From assembly GCF_016545825.1 (NCBI RefSeq), contig NC_052614.1, positions 29,413,669 to 29,477,668 of the forward strand: 64,000 nucleotides of DNA. Reading direction: 5' to 3'. Shown here piece after piece: positions 35,252-46,231 of the stretch. The position numbers and the translations under genes were made by a program. Within the stretch, counting starts at the first letter, position 1. Every line of letters starts with the position of its first letter. The notes beneath the pieces were generated by a model. That model searched no databases, was not told the DNA's origin, and worked only from the letters and a program-made list of their open reading frames with translations. The DNA comes from Eucalyptus grandis (lineage: Eukaryota; Streptophyta; Magnoliopsida; Myrtales; Myrtaceae).

Positions 35252-36074
35252 TGTTGGTAAAATATGTCTTCGAAATTGGGTAGTACAATGAAATCGGATC
35301 GAGTAAAACAACTCGGACTTTGAGGCGTAATATCACTTTCTTTAAGGATTTATTTGCCCCACAACGTTGCTAATGGTCACCGGCAAAAATCCTCCAGGAT
35401 ACAACAAAGTCTCGGATGAGAATACTAAATAGCAATTTTAGTATTTCTCTAGGGTCTCTCTAAGAAACAATCGAAAAAATTGACTGCTGTTTTTCAGAAA
35501 GATGACTCGAAAATGACAACACTTTTCTTTCCGAAAATGACAAGTATATATATGAAACAGTGTTGCAGCTCTTCGCGAAAATTGCGAACAAACACGTCTT
35601 TAGAAAATTGTTCGGATAAACCAATGCGACTCTTCGAAAGAAGTCGAATAACGAACAATTGCAATCCTTCGGAAAATTAAAACCGAATAAGTAATTTTCC
35701 AAAGGTTGTCTTGAAAGGACACAAACAAAATTCGAATTTTTTTTTTAAAAATAGAATTTCGAATTTTCATTTATATTTCATTTCCGAAATTCTCAAATTA
35801 AAAGGCAACCTTTGAACTAAAAAATAATAATAATAAAAATAAATAATAATAATAAATAGCAAGGGATTAATGCTAATTAAATCGCGGGCATGCTAAGTGC
35901 GCCAAATAATCGCGCACCCGCACGTGGGTATGGTGGGGTCTAGCCCCACCTAATCACTCCTTTAACTACAAAAAGGAAATCCCACATTAATAAATTGACC
36001 TTCCTGCTGCCACATTTTCTATGTGGGACAAAGTAAAAAGCACTCATTTTGTTTTAACAAACAAAATTCCAACA
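35252..36074 (-). repeat. Copia 5' LTR
   Basis: This is the right-hand copy, complete from TGTTGGAATTTTG at 36074 to CCAACA at 35252 in element orientation. A TATATATA box at about 35546-35553 suggests transcription starting near 35520. The LTR also carries the CACGTGGG-like and GGGGTCTAGCCCC motifs near 35925-35950, which form a short hairpin. Confidence 0.9.
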
Positions 36075-36079
36075 AAGAT

Positions 36080-37384
36080 AAGGTGGAATACAGATTTATA
36101 AGAACGGAAGGATGCTGAATATTCCAAAGTGGGAAAACCCACCATTTGAGAGTCTGTTAATGATGCATAACTACGATGATCGCTGCACATAAGCCCCTCC
36201 CATAATGAAATGACGAAGACTCTGAGTTCAATACGCAACCTTTGAGTTTGTGTATTGAGAATATATCCATATTCATGTTCAGATCGTAGGACTTAGTAAA
36301 TACCTCATAGTATAATCAGATGATATTATTGGCGGCCTGAGTAACGGGGACATGCTTAGCAATCGGTTTAAACACACACCAAGAGCACCTTCACTTCCTT
36401 GACAACACATGCAGCTAACGTATTCTCTCTCTGTTCATTCACTCTCTGCCCACAACCTCACCCTTGCACGTAATTTTTCACTTCCTCCATGTTTTGCTTT
36501 TGACTCTCGATTTTGTGCCTCAGGAGAATTTCAACTTCGATGTCTTCAGGGGAATACCACATGGCTTTTCTTTCCAATCTTCTGGTTCGAACCGCATGGC
36601 AGATCCCATGTGATGCTCAATTTAGGTTCTTGGTAATGATTCTGGGGGTCAAATTTTGGAGCTGAGGAAAGTCGACCACATGACATTGCAGCTGAATTCT
36701 CGTCATGTTGTCTTTTGTCGGCTGAAGACCCCATATCTCTTCCTGCTGCAGGTCTCATTTGTTTTGTTGGCAGCATGCTCTGCTCTCTATTTTACTCGGG
36801 CAGTTTCCCTGATTTTATGTCCCCTTTGCTTTACTTTTTTTTGTTTGTTGGGAAAAATAGATTCCTAGGAAACTAATCCCATTTTAGAAGATGTACAATA
36901 TACCTGAGTAATCTAAACTGCAAGAACAAGCTCTAGTTTTTTTCGAAAATATGTAAAAACGACCTTTTGGCAACAATTTATATTTTCTTAATAGGGAAGA
37001 GGAGAGGAAAGTATATTCCTGAGAAAAAAATATATATCACAATGATTATTACAAAGAATTCTTAAATTACATGAGTATCCTCCTTGTCATCAAAGATTTC
37101 ATTAAGGTACTTGGGGAGAGGAGAGCAAATATTCTGAAAAAGGGGAACTTCTCTTCTTATCTTTTCACACAAGAATCTATGCACGTTAAAATTGTCTGTA
37201 TATCCCATAATGATATATTATATATGATTGAATTTGAGACTATTTAATCATACATAAAAGGTACTTTTTTTCTTCTAACTGTAGAAGAGGACACAATAAT
37301 TATTTTCAATACGGGAAAGAGACCAATTAAAATTGATGGTTAAAGATGATCATCATTTCGCTTGTAAGGTCAATGAGATTAAAG
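36080..37384. other. Right flank of the copia insertion, no gene called
   Basis: This continues the sequence interrupted at 29849. At 36400-36870 the composition is less AT-rich and frames of 70-76 codons occur on both strands, none with a recognisable domain. From 36900 to 37340 it is AT-rich and anonymous. Confidence 0.35.
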
Positions 37385-37560
37385 CCAACTAAGCTTAGCC
37401 TAGTTGGTCAGTATTTCATATTAAGGAGAGAAAGGGGCTTATTCCACCATTTTCTTAACGTCGTGTGTCGATACATATTTAGTCCGAACTTATCCAGTGT
37501 TAGGGGTAGATGCCCTCCTGGCACTGCAGGAGGAGCTTATTTGGGATGGCGCAGGTAAAG
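37385..37560 (+). repeat. Possible tRNA-derived SINE
   Basis: TAGCCTAGTTGG at about 37397 fits the RNA polymerase III A box. A weak B-box-like word, GTGTGTCGATACA, follows about 70 bases later. There is no clear tail or target duplication, so this is tentative. Confidence 0.3.
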
Positions 37561-37876
37561 TTAAACGAGATTTGAAAATGGTAAAGAAATTTGGAGCAAA
37601 ACTCTAAGTAAATTTTTGATTTAGGGAGGCAGCTTTTTATTGGCCAACTAAATGTTGGGCCAAACAACATCTGCAAATGCCAATAGTACAACATAAACGA
37701 AGACTGGAATCACAACCCTGTAGCGTCTCACTATGGAGACAAAGCACCCACTGAAAATCGATGCATTTATTTTTATTTTTTAGCAATTTGTACTTATTCT
37801 TCTCCTCCATTAGACGGAACATCTTCAAAGCTAAAACACGACAAACGGGAATTATTAAATGAGTGTGTTCAGCTTG

Positions 37877-38847
37877 CTAAAACTTCAACCTAGAGCCGTG
37901 CAACTTCTCTTCCATGACACTGTCTATTCTCTCCCCCATCTCCACACTCATGTAATTCACCCAATCTTCGATCCGACCTCGCCTCTCCTGAAGAACGACT
38001 TGTTCTCTGCTCCAGTCCAAAGGCTCCCGCTCTTGTTCACCTCCAACGTGCTCAAATTGTCGAAGCTACACATCCTCAGTGTTCCCTCCACAATCCCGCC
38101 TCTCAGCTCTTCTTCACTGAATGGACACCCCACGAAATCAGCCAATCTCCTCACATGAACACATGGGTCCTCTTTCATCTCCTCATACTTCATGAAGAAC
38201 ACCTTCTCGGGCATCTCCAAGCTCATCTTGTGGTAGCCCAGCACATGGTCCCAGTAAGGTCCGTACATGCTCAACCCTTGACAAAACTTGTCGAGGCACT
38301 CAGGGAGAGGAGTCTGGCCGCCGTTCTCTTTGAGCATCATTTTCTTGGTGAAGTGCCATAGCGAGATGAAGTTGTCCTTAGGGTTCCTACACAGGTAAAC
38401 TAGCTTACACTTGGAGTCCCTCACGGACTGTGGAAGTGAGGAATAAGTTACGTGGGTGGCAAGGAGCCTCGGGGATGAGAAAGTAGCGTGATCAGGATCT
38501 TCTTGTTGGAGATAGAGCTGGAACTCCAAGTAGGGCACGAGGTTGTGGGGGTTTCGGGTTAGGAGGGGGTGGCATCGTTCTGAGTTGGGGTCGAAGTACT
38601 TGGCACGGTTCAAAAGAGCAAAGAGGATGGCCTTTAGCCAGGTGGTACCAGATTTCGGGCTGGTGACGAGGATGATATCAGAGTTGTGAGCTTGGAAGTG
38701 TTTTTGACAAGCTAGGACGCCGTCGAATAGCCAAGAGGGGAACCAAAAGCCCTAGTACAAGATTAGAGAGGGGTTGTCCCAACCTTTATCCGAAGGGAGA
38801 GAGGAGATCGGGTCTGTGCATGCTTGAGAGGGTTGTGAGGATTGCAT
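37877..38847 (-). pseudogene. Cytosolic sulfotransferase (SOT family) pseudogene
   Basis: The family transfers sulfate from PAPS to hydroxyl groups of hormones, flavonoids or glucosinolate precursors. Plant members are often intronless, as here. Read from ATG 38847, the frame shows the usual N-terminus, then TAG at 38754-38752 where the family has a Gln before GFW. The PAPS 5'-phosphosulfate loop TSPKSGTTWLKA follows, then LVYLCRNPKDNFISLWHF and the intact middle (218 codons open to 37957). Near 37965 an apparent 5-base insertion shifts frame just inside the C-terminal KGxxG motif. A second shift follows, and the family-like end MEEKLHGS...KF reappears before TAG at 37879-37877. The nonsense codon plus two shifts make a functional enzyme unlikely; otherwise it looks recent. 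The substrate is unknown. Confidence 0.9.
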
Positions 38848-39159
38848 CTTCGTGGTGGTGGTGGTGGTGATGGAGGAGGAGGTGCGGCGTTAGAGCGAAG
38901 GATTACTCTCGCTAGCCAGCTATAGGGTTCAGTGAGCCAAGGGTGGGTTGATGTTTCGCGTCACAAGGACCTTAAATAGAGGCTTCTCGCATGAGAAATA
39001 TCGTTCTTTGGGATGAAGTCTGGAACTCAAACGAAAAACTTTCCTGATGATGGTATTGGGCGTCCCTTATAATTTTTACATTAATTGTTGTCTGATTACA
39101 TCTCTCTATAAACAAGTTTGAATTCGACACTTTATTGCTCCTAGCATTATTAATGCTTC
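38848..39159 (-). promoter_or_regulatory. Upstream region of the sulfotransferase pseudogene
   Basis: This contains a GGT-rich microsatellite just before the start codon (about 38853-38869 on the plus strand) and a TATA-like CTATTTAAGG on the minus strand near 38975. The pseudogene may once have been driven from here. Confidence 0.35.
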
Positions 39160-41600
39160 CATATAGCTGTCACGGCCCTTTTTCTGACTCAATCTTTAGG
39201 AAAGGAATTAGTTTAGAGATAATGTCCAAAAGGTGGGCTTACGGCCTTTAATGGGGCACGGGCTCTTCGAAACTTTTACCTTAGGATATGTTGGATTAAT
39301 TTTAAGGTTCAATTAACCCTAAACGATTTTATGTGAGTTGGGAGTCATTATTAACTTATTATGATTAGCTAGAAATCAAGTGAGATAGGCAAATAGAGTT
39401 TACTAGGTCCAAAGATTTGATTACAATAATAATTATTATTAGTGCCCTTTTGGTACCTCTAACTTGATTGATCATTCATCTAAGTGACCAAACAGTCGTA
39501 ATTACCCATTACAAATCCTAAAGGCCATCCAAACCACTAAGTGTTCATGCAATTGTTTTTAGGAGTTTATTATGATCCTAAAGTTTGTCCTGACCATTCT
39601 AAAAAGCGAGAGAACAACCAATGTAATAAAAGTGCAGGAATTAACACCCAAGTATTGAAAAGTTTAAGTGAAGTACAAGAAAGAAATCCTGATACTTTGG
39701 ATAAAGAATATACATGGCTTTGTTCTAAGCTCCAAGATATGATTCCCATGAGCTTGACCCGATACCAAGTCAAGCAAAAATATACATGGCTTTGTTCTTA
39801 AGCCCCAAGACATGATCCCATGAGCTTGAGGCTAGAGACTAGACTAATCAACTAAATTAAGGTGAGCATAGTATTCTACTCCTTTTATTTGATAAAAGTT
39901 CTAGAATAGACCATGCTACCCATTTCATTGATGAAGTTTTCTAAGTCCAAGTTGACTTTTTTTTTATTTTCTAGTTAAACTTATTTTGGTTAGGTCTAGC
40001 ATTAATTCCTAAATTTATTAACTAAACTAGACTAATCGATTCTAAGCTAAACTAGCAAGGCCCAAGCAAATTGCCACCAAAGACCACCACTCCTATCTCT
40101 CGGCCACCGGTCTTCATCGTTAACCTCTTCTTTTTGTTTCATGCAATTACTCAATCCATTGGCAAGTTCACTCAATCCACACATTAGCTGATCCCCATGA
40201 ACTAAGAGGCTAGAGATTAGACTAATCTAAACTGGATTAAGGTGAGCCTAATATTCTACTCATTTTATTTAATGAATTTTTAAAACTAGACTATGCTACC
40301 CATTTCATTGATGAAGTGATGCTAAGTCCAAGTTGACCTCTTATTTTCTAGTTGGACTTATTCTGGTTAGGTCCTAGCATTAATTCCTAAGTTTGTTAAC
40401 TAAACTGACCTAATTCATTAATTCCTAATGTCGCCCACTTCTAGCTCAAATGATTACTAAGCCCCATTTGCAAATCCTCAAATGGTGCGCTAGGTCACTT
40501 AATGCATGATTAAGATCTAATCACACTTTTCTAACTACCCTTCCAAAGAACATTTATAGATAGGTACTGAAAGCAATCACTTTTCAATTCGGTCACAAAC
40601 AAGGTCAAATAAACACGCATTAAAGTTAATTAGCCTTATAAACCACGAAATCAGTTAATTGACCAAAAGGTCTTCTCCGTATTACCCCTGATTCTTACCT
40701 TCTAAATTTTAATTTGATTAAAAGTCTTAACGAACTCCAAATCAAGTGATTCCAACTCTAAATTAACTATTAGGATATCCTCTTCAACTTTCATTAAGAT
40801 CACTTCTTTTAATTCTAGCCCAAATAATATAGAAAATTCGATTTAACGTGACTGCTCAAAATTTTGCCTGTTTCGACCGGTTCTTTTAAAATTTGGGAAA
40901 AATATTAATCGACCACTAAATGATGCAAAATTTGACAAACATATAGCTCATTGCATTCTTAACAACTTTAATATTTTAAATTTTGTAAAATAGCCCTCAA
41001 ACTATATGAAATTACACAATCTTCCCTGAGGACACTCAGTGTTAGTTTTTTAGGCCAAATCCGAATTTGACCTTGTTCCATTAAATTTACCAACTTATCC
41101 TAGGTAAAATTTAATGAAATTTTGGATATATTCATTTCAAGACATCTCCTACAACTTTCATGTTTTGAGATTTTATAAAACAGTCCTCCAACTATTTATT
41201 ATTTGCAAAACAAAATTTGTCAATCTAAGACTTATTTTTCAAATCTAACACATGATTATTACGACGATTTGGACTTGATTTCACAGCCTTAATGATTTTC
41301 AAATTTCATGAAATTTATATGAGATTAAAGCTAAGAATCTCTATTACAATTCTCAAGAAGACAATTTTCTAATTCTTCACTGATTTTTCCATAAAAATCA
41401 TTGAACACCGGAAGGTCAAAATGGCTTCGTATTTTCCAGAAAATATTCAAACCTTCAACTCAATCAACACATGATCCTAAACATTGAAAGTTGGTTTCTT
41501 AATTTTGTTTTACTTTTCAAAATCCATTTATGACCCATGTTTAATTTTTACTTGAACCATACATGACCCATTAAACTAAGAGTTATAGTATGGGGCTATG
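39160..41600. repeat. Dispersed repeat family D, fragment 4, with internal duplications
   Basis: The start matches fragments 1 and 3 (GGTGGGCTTACGGCC, GGGCACGGGCTCTTC, TTTGATTACAATAATAATT), and the next part matches fragment 3. Internally, about 210 bases are duplicated (39826-40030 and 40205-40410; shared TGCTACCCATTTCATTGATG and GTCCAAGTTGAC). A shorter block is also duplicated (ATACATGGCTTTGTTCT at about 39712 and 39781). No gene is supported; frames of 60-86 codons lie in repeated sequence. Confidence 0.55.
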
Positions 41601-41609
41601 ACCCATTTT

Positions 41610-42637
41610 GATAGCTCTACTTGTCCCACATCGAAAAGATATAAGTGCGCATATAGATTATATTTGGCACTAATCAATGACAGCAACAACAACAACAATA
41701 ATCATAATCATAATCATAAAAAACAACCAAGTGTCCTAATGAAATAATACAACTGTTCAAAAAGAAGTTATAATTTTGAAATTTTATTTTTTTGGTTGCG
41801 GTTGTTTTAAAAATTGTATCTGTTCAAACATAACTGCTTAACCTTTAGAAAATTGTGTCTGTTCAAATATATCTTCTTGTCTTTTACGATTAATTACTCA
41901 ACCCGTTTGTTCAATACTTATCTTCTTCTTTCATTTTCACTTTTCCAAAAGAGAAATATAGTCATTTGTTATGATTATTTCCCTTTGAGAGTTTCCGGAG
42001 AAATATCAGAATTGTTATTTGGAAATCTCATTTGAGACTGATGATTTTATTTATTTGTATGATGATGGGCTTAAGGCCTATCCGCCTATGTTAGGCCTAA
42101 AAGCCCGGCCCGCAAGATAAGGGCCCATGGATGAAGGGTTGAGATATGAAGAGGTGTTACGTTGAGGGGATGTGTCTTTTAGAGAAGACGTATTTAAGGG
42201 TAGAAAAGAAAAAGAGAACGCACTTTTGGATGTACGTACGTTTCTTTCCTTTTCTCCCCCTCCCAAAACTAAAGTAAGTTTTCTCCCCCTTGAACCAATA
42301 GTACGCTTCTTGGCAAACCAGGATCAGATTCTTCCTCGAACTTCAACATTGGTGTTTAATCTGTGGACAATAAGGTACGCTCAATTTCGTGGTGTGTTTT
42401 TGATCGGTGATACATGTTCTTCCTAGGCTCGTCTTCCGCATTCGTTTTAGGGATTCGATTTAGTGTCGAATCCGTTTTGGAGAATCAGTAATTCCCAATA
42501 GAGACTTTGTTCCATGTTGGAGTATTTTTATCAATAACCATTTGCAATGTTGTGGGACAAATAATTTCTTAAAGAAAGCGTCGCCATGCCTCAAAGTCTG
42601 ATTCCAAATCTTCCCATTCCAACTATATTAATAATTT
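41610..42637 (+). mobile_element. Probable solo LTR related to the copia element
   Basis: The end (CAATGTTGTGGGACAAATAA, then CTTAAAGAAAG, CATGCCTCAAAGTCTGATT, and finally CCCAACA at 42637) matches the 3' end of the copia LTR in order and spacing. TTGTCCCACATCGAAAAGAT near 41620 matches the LTR start region. No internal gag-pol is present, so this is either a solo LTR left by LTR-LTR recombination or a fragment. The exact left end and duplication were not found. Confidence 0.5.
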
Positions 42638-43049
42638 TCCCAACACATGGTTGAGGAGAATTTACTTCAAATAGATAGAAATCTTCATACAAAGAGCTAT
42701 GTAAACACTCCTTGTACCTGCAATTTGACGAACCCCTACCAGCATCACAATGGCAAAAAACTTGAATGCTTTTCCGCTGAAATTAGTCTTGTATTCTCAC
42801 GCCCATCCCTGTCATGCCATTATCACTTTCCGAATCACGAACACCAGCGAAAAACAATGCACAGAGAACTCGATAAAAAGAAGTTTCAGAGAGTGAAAGT
42901 CCGAACATACAACATTTTTGTCGATACTTATTAGTTGATTTACTTCTTTTTTAAAATATCACGTTATTTAAGTGTCATATAAATATTAAAACCTTAACAA
43001 ATAGACAAGAAAACAAATTTCTCTTGAGAATGGAGATCCTTTCAAATTA
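42638..43049. other. Intergenic, no gene seen
   Basis: AT-rich sequence following the probable solo LTR. A 95-codon frame (42647-42934) starts in the element edge and shows no domain. Confidence 0.35.
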
Positions 43050-43450
43050 TGAGTGCAATTTACTGCAATGAGAGGTTGACATATAGACAAGGCGTCTTTG
43101 AGTGATCATATCTAATTTTATTATTTTCCTCTCTTTTCTTCCCTTTTCTTATTTCCCAATTTGCTCCTCCTCCACCGTGGTCGCCAACCCTGCCTAATCA
43201 CTTAAACTGCCCCACCCTCCTCCTTTCCTACTCCCGAATTATAAGTATATAACATTGCTCATTTACCGCAGTGAGAGGTTGACAAATAAAATAGGATCTT
43301 TTAACTGAATATAACTATCTTATTCTTTTCCTTTTTCCTTTTTCTTATTTCCCGATTTGCCCTCCTCCACCGCTGTCACCCACCCACGCGACCCCGGCCG
43401 TGACCCCATAATAGACGTCGCTATCTTTTTCCGGTAGGTGACAGAGTGAG
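43050..43450. repeat. Imperfect tandem repeat, period about 207 bases
   Basis: GCAATGAGAGGTTGACA (near 43067) and GCAGTGAGAGGTTGACA (near 43269) begin two copies. Each runs through a CTTTTCTTATTTCCC tract and a CTCCTCCACCG block. Confidence 0.65.
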
Positions 43451-43524
43451 AGAGCGTCTTCGGCAATGACGATGGAGGCCTTGTGTGATGGCAGCAGAGA
43501 ACGAGCAGCACCAGATATGTGGCG

Positions 43525-44217
43525 TGGGGGTTGAGGGGAGCATGATGGTGGCGGAGGGAATGTGAAAGAGACAGATATCAGGGTTAGGATTTTTGAGTAA
43601 ATTCTTTGATGTTGTGTTGCTTTTTGGTCATTTTAGGTAATTGAATAAGAAAAGGATCTCTGTGCTTTCCCCATAACAGAGGCTTAAAAATGAAGCTCTC
43701 AGCCTTTCTTTTCTCTCCATAACACTCTTTTAACGGATTTAATTAGGAACAATGATCCAGGAGATGATTTTCTCCCTCTTTTATTTCCTTTCTTTCTTAA
43801 TGCTGTTTCAGTACTTTCTTGCACGTTATGGTGGGGGTAGCTGTGCTAAGCTCTTTTATTTTATTTTATTTTTCTTCGTTACATCCAATACTGCGCTTTG
43901 ATTAGGATGCACCGCGTCAGCTATCTACTACATCGAACACCGTTTCCCTAAGTTACTACGGACATAAATTAATCCAAACACATTCACATGGAGCACAACA
44001 AGGCTAAGACTAGGGACCTCAAGAGACCATTTAAATGGGGATCATAATCCTTCTTAAAAAGCTTGTTTTGATGATCTATGTAGTGCATAGCACGTAGAGT
44101 GAGTAGTATTATTACTATTCCTTTAAGATCGAAGGAAATTCCCACATTAACTTGATGAGTTTACTCGAGTCCTCGAAATCATGAGCTTGAGACTAGAAAT
44201 GCAAATGTTTAGCTTAG
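43525..44217. repeat. 690-bp direct repeat, copy 1
   Basis: This 693-base block starts TGGGGGTTGAGGGGAGC and ends TTTAGCTTAG. It is repeated with only scattered differences at 46232-46922, so the duplication is recent. It lacks TG...CA ends, a primer site or a purine tract of its own, so it is not an LTR. Copy 1 abuts the gypsy LTR. Confidence 0.92.
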
Positions 44218-44704
44218 TGTCATGGGCCGATCGATTGGAATCATGACTGCGTGGTGACTCGGGCTATTTTGGATCGCCCAAGCCAAGCCTTGCTCGATCA
44301 ATTGCACAACTAGCTCGCACACCCAAATCGTTGAGAGAGAAAGTCTAGAGAGAGGAGCTCTAGAAAGAAAGGAGCTTTGTATTGCTGAAAGGATTGGATG
44401 ATTACAAATGAAGGAGGACACCCCTTCTTATAGTCGAGGGCCTCGGCTTACAACCATTGATTTAGAATTTAACCGGCGGACGAGATCACACTGCCTCAAC
44501 TACCGACATAAATGCCAACTACTAGTTACCGACATAAATAGAGATAGTCTTCTAGAATCAGGCGTAATAATGGTGTCACCCGCCCTTCGAAACTTTGGGG
44601 AGAAGACTTGATGGGAATCCGAGTGAAAGCAGGAGGTCCTCCACGGATGAGTCACAGTTGTCCTCCATGAACCTCTTGGGTTGGCTCTCTTTCGACCTGT
44701 GACA
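44218..44704 (-). repeat. Gypsy-like 3' LTR
   Basis: 487 bases, starting TGTCACAGGTCGAAAG on the minus strand and ending CCCATGACA. The protease reading frame runs through the purine tract about 130 bases into this LTR and stops at 44576. Confidence 0.75.
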
Positions 44705-46231
44705 TTCTCCCCCACTCAATCGAGTGACGTCCTCGTCGCTCATAGCTTGACGGGCAGTCTTCTTGGCACTAGCGAGGGCTTTGGCATGAGCTTTCTTGTT
44801 TTTGTTTCGCTTCGCTCGGACGCTCACAAATGAAGGACCACATCCTTCTATGATCAGCTCGGACGTGGCACACGGCTCCATCTTCGGCTTGGACTGAGCA
44901 TGCGGCGCATACTTGACCTCGGGGAAAAGCACTTGAATTGGCATGGCGTGTGTTGGAGTAGGATCCAACTCTACCTTCGGCTTCACCTTGGACAGCTTGT
45001 TCAAGCGCTTCATGGACTTCAAGCTTTTATCGAGGCGGCAGATCGTGGCGATGGTCTTGGTGTCGACCACCCCTTTGATCATGGGGATCGTCATCATGTA
45101 TTTCGGATTGAGGATCACGAGGCACTTGGTCCTCATGTCAATCATGGATCTCACGCTATTGAAGAATTGCATACCAAGAATGAGATCATAATCATTGAGA
45201 GGGATTACCTTGAATTCCATCTTACCCTTCCATCCACCAATTTTGACGTCCACATCCGAAGTTGATCCTACGCCATGGACACCCTCTGAGTTGATTGACT
45301 TGAAGGTATTCTCGGTTGGCTCCATGCGAAGATTCAAAGCCTTCGCCACTTTAGTCAACATGAACATGTTCGACGCACCCATGTCGACCAAGGCGTATAG
45401 CGTTCGGCCGCACATGTGGACTTCCACGAAGAACATTTCTGAGTTTGACGCAGCTTCTTTTTCTTTGGTTGGCGATCGAGCTTGGACGGAGTTGATCATT
45501 TTCACGGCTCCAAGTCGAATTTATCGCCTTTCTTCTTTGGGCTCCTCCTCTTCTTCGATGGCAAGGAGGGTGTTGATTCAACCCTTCTTCGGGCACTTTT
45601 GGGTCCAATGCGAACTTTTGCAAATGAAGCAAGGAGAAGGCAGGGGTTGATCGAAATTACTCGTGTAGTCCGTCGGTGGTTGACCTCTTTGGAAGGACGG
45701 CTTGGAAGACCCTTCTCCCCACGTCTTGACTCGGCCGCTTTGATCAGGCGCGCCTCGGGGAGTGTTTCTTCCTTCATCTTTGGATCGATCCGACCTCCAA
45801 TCTCTTGGCCTATTCCTTGGTTCAGCTTTGGTGAGGTCGACAAGCGACTCGGCTACGCTTAGCGCTCTCGCGAGACTCGTCACATCCCTTCGTTTGAGCT
45901 TGAGTAGTGCCCACGGCTTCAATCCATCCATGAATGCTCCAAGAGCCTCCTCTTTGCTTAGGTTGCGAATTTGGAGTTTGAGCTCCGTAATCTCTTTCAC
46001 ATATTCTCGGATCGCACCTCTTTGCTCGAGGCAATAGAGTTTGCTACGGGGCTTCCTGTTGAGCGAACTTGGGGAAGAAATAGTCCCGGAACTCCCTTAC
46101 GAAGTCATTCCATGTGTCCACAGGATTGGCACCGCGCCTTGTCTTGTCACACCTATTGCGCCACCAAAGCATTGCGGTATTAGATAGGAACATCGAAGCA
46201 GTTCGTACCAAGAAGGCCTTGTGAGATGGCA
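44576..46231 (-). pseudogene. Gypsy-like gag-protease, broken
   Basis: The gag domain (46231-45580) has the retrotransposon gag signature WWRNR...WNDFVREFRDYFFP and a CX2CX3HX4C zinc knuckle, CFICKSSHWTQKC. The retropepsin-like domain (about 45450-45150) reads ALVDMGAS, where a Thr or Ser is expected after the catalytic Asp, so activity is doubtful. A one-base insertion in the GGGG run near 46048 breaks gag. In-frame TGA (45580-45578) and TAA (about 45523) separate gag from protease. After protease a Lys/Ala-rich tail follows directly to the LTR with no pol. Confidence 0.85.

Larger units (their letters stand above)
29850..36074 (-). mobile_element. Ty1/copia LTR retrotransposon, nearly complete but inactive
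   Basis: Two LTRs of about 815-823 bases (29850-30663 and 35252-36074) begin TGTTGG and end CCAACA in element orientation; the inner copy has lost part of this start. A 5-base duplication, AAGAT, flanks it (29845-29849 and 36075-36079). The element runs on the minus strand: 5' LTR at the right, then a 24-base leader, gag, protease, integrase, reverse transcriptase, RNase H, a purine tract AAAGTGGGGGAT (30675-30664) and the 3' LTR. Integrase before reverse transcriptase places it in Ty1/copia. By eye the LTRs differ at roughly 20-25 positions, so the insertion is not very recent. Confidence 0.95.
44218..46231 (-). mobile_element. Ty3/gypsy-like element, 5'-truncated, gag-protease only
   Basis: An LTR at 44218-44704 has TGTCA...TGACA ends and sits downstream of a purine tract, AGTGGGGGAGAA (about 44716-44705 on the minus strand), so it is the 3' LTR. 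Upstream are protease and gag. No reverse transcriptase, RNase H or integrase lies between protease and purine tract, so the element was non-autonomous before truncation. The gag side ends abruptly at 46231 where the second 690-bp repeat begins. No 5' LTR is present. Confidence 0.8.
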
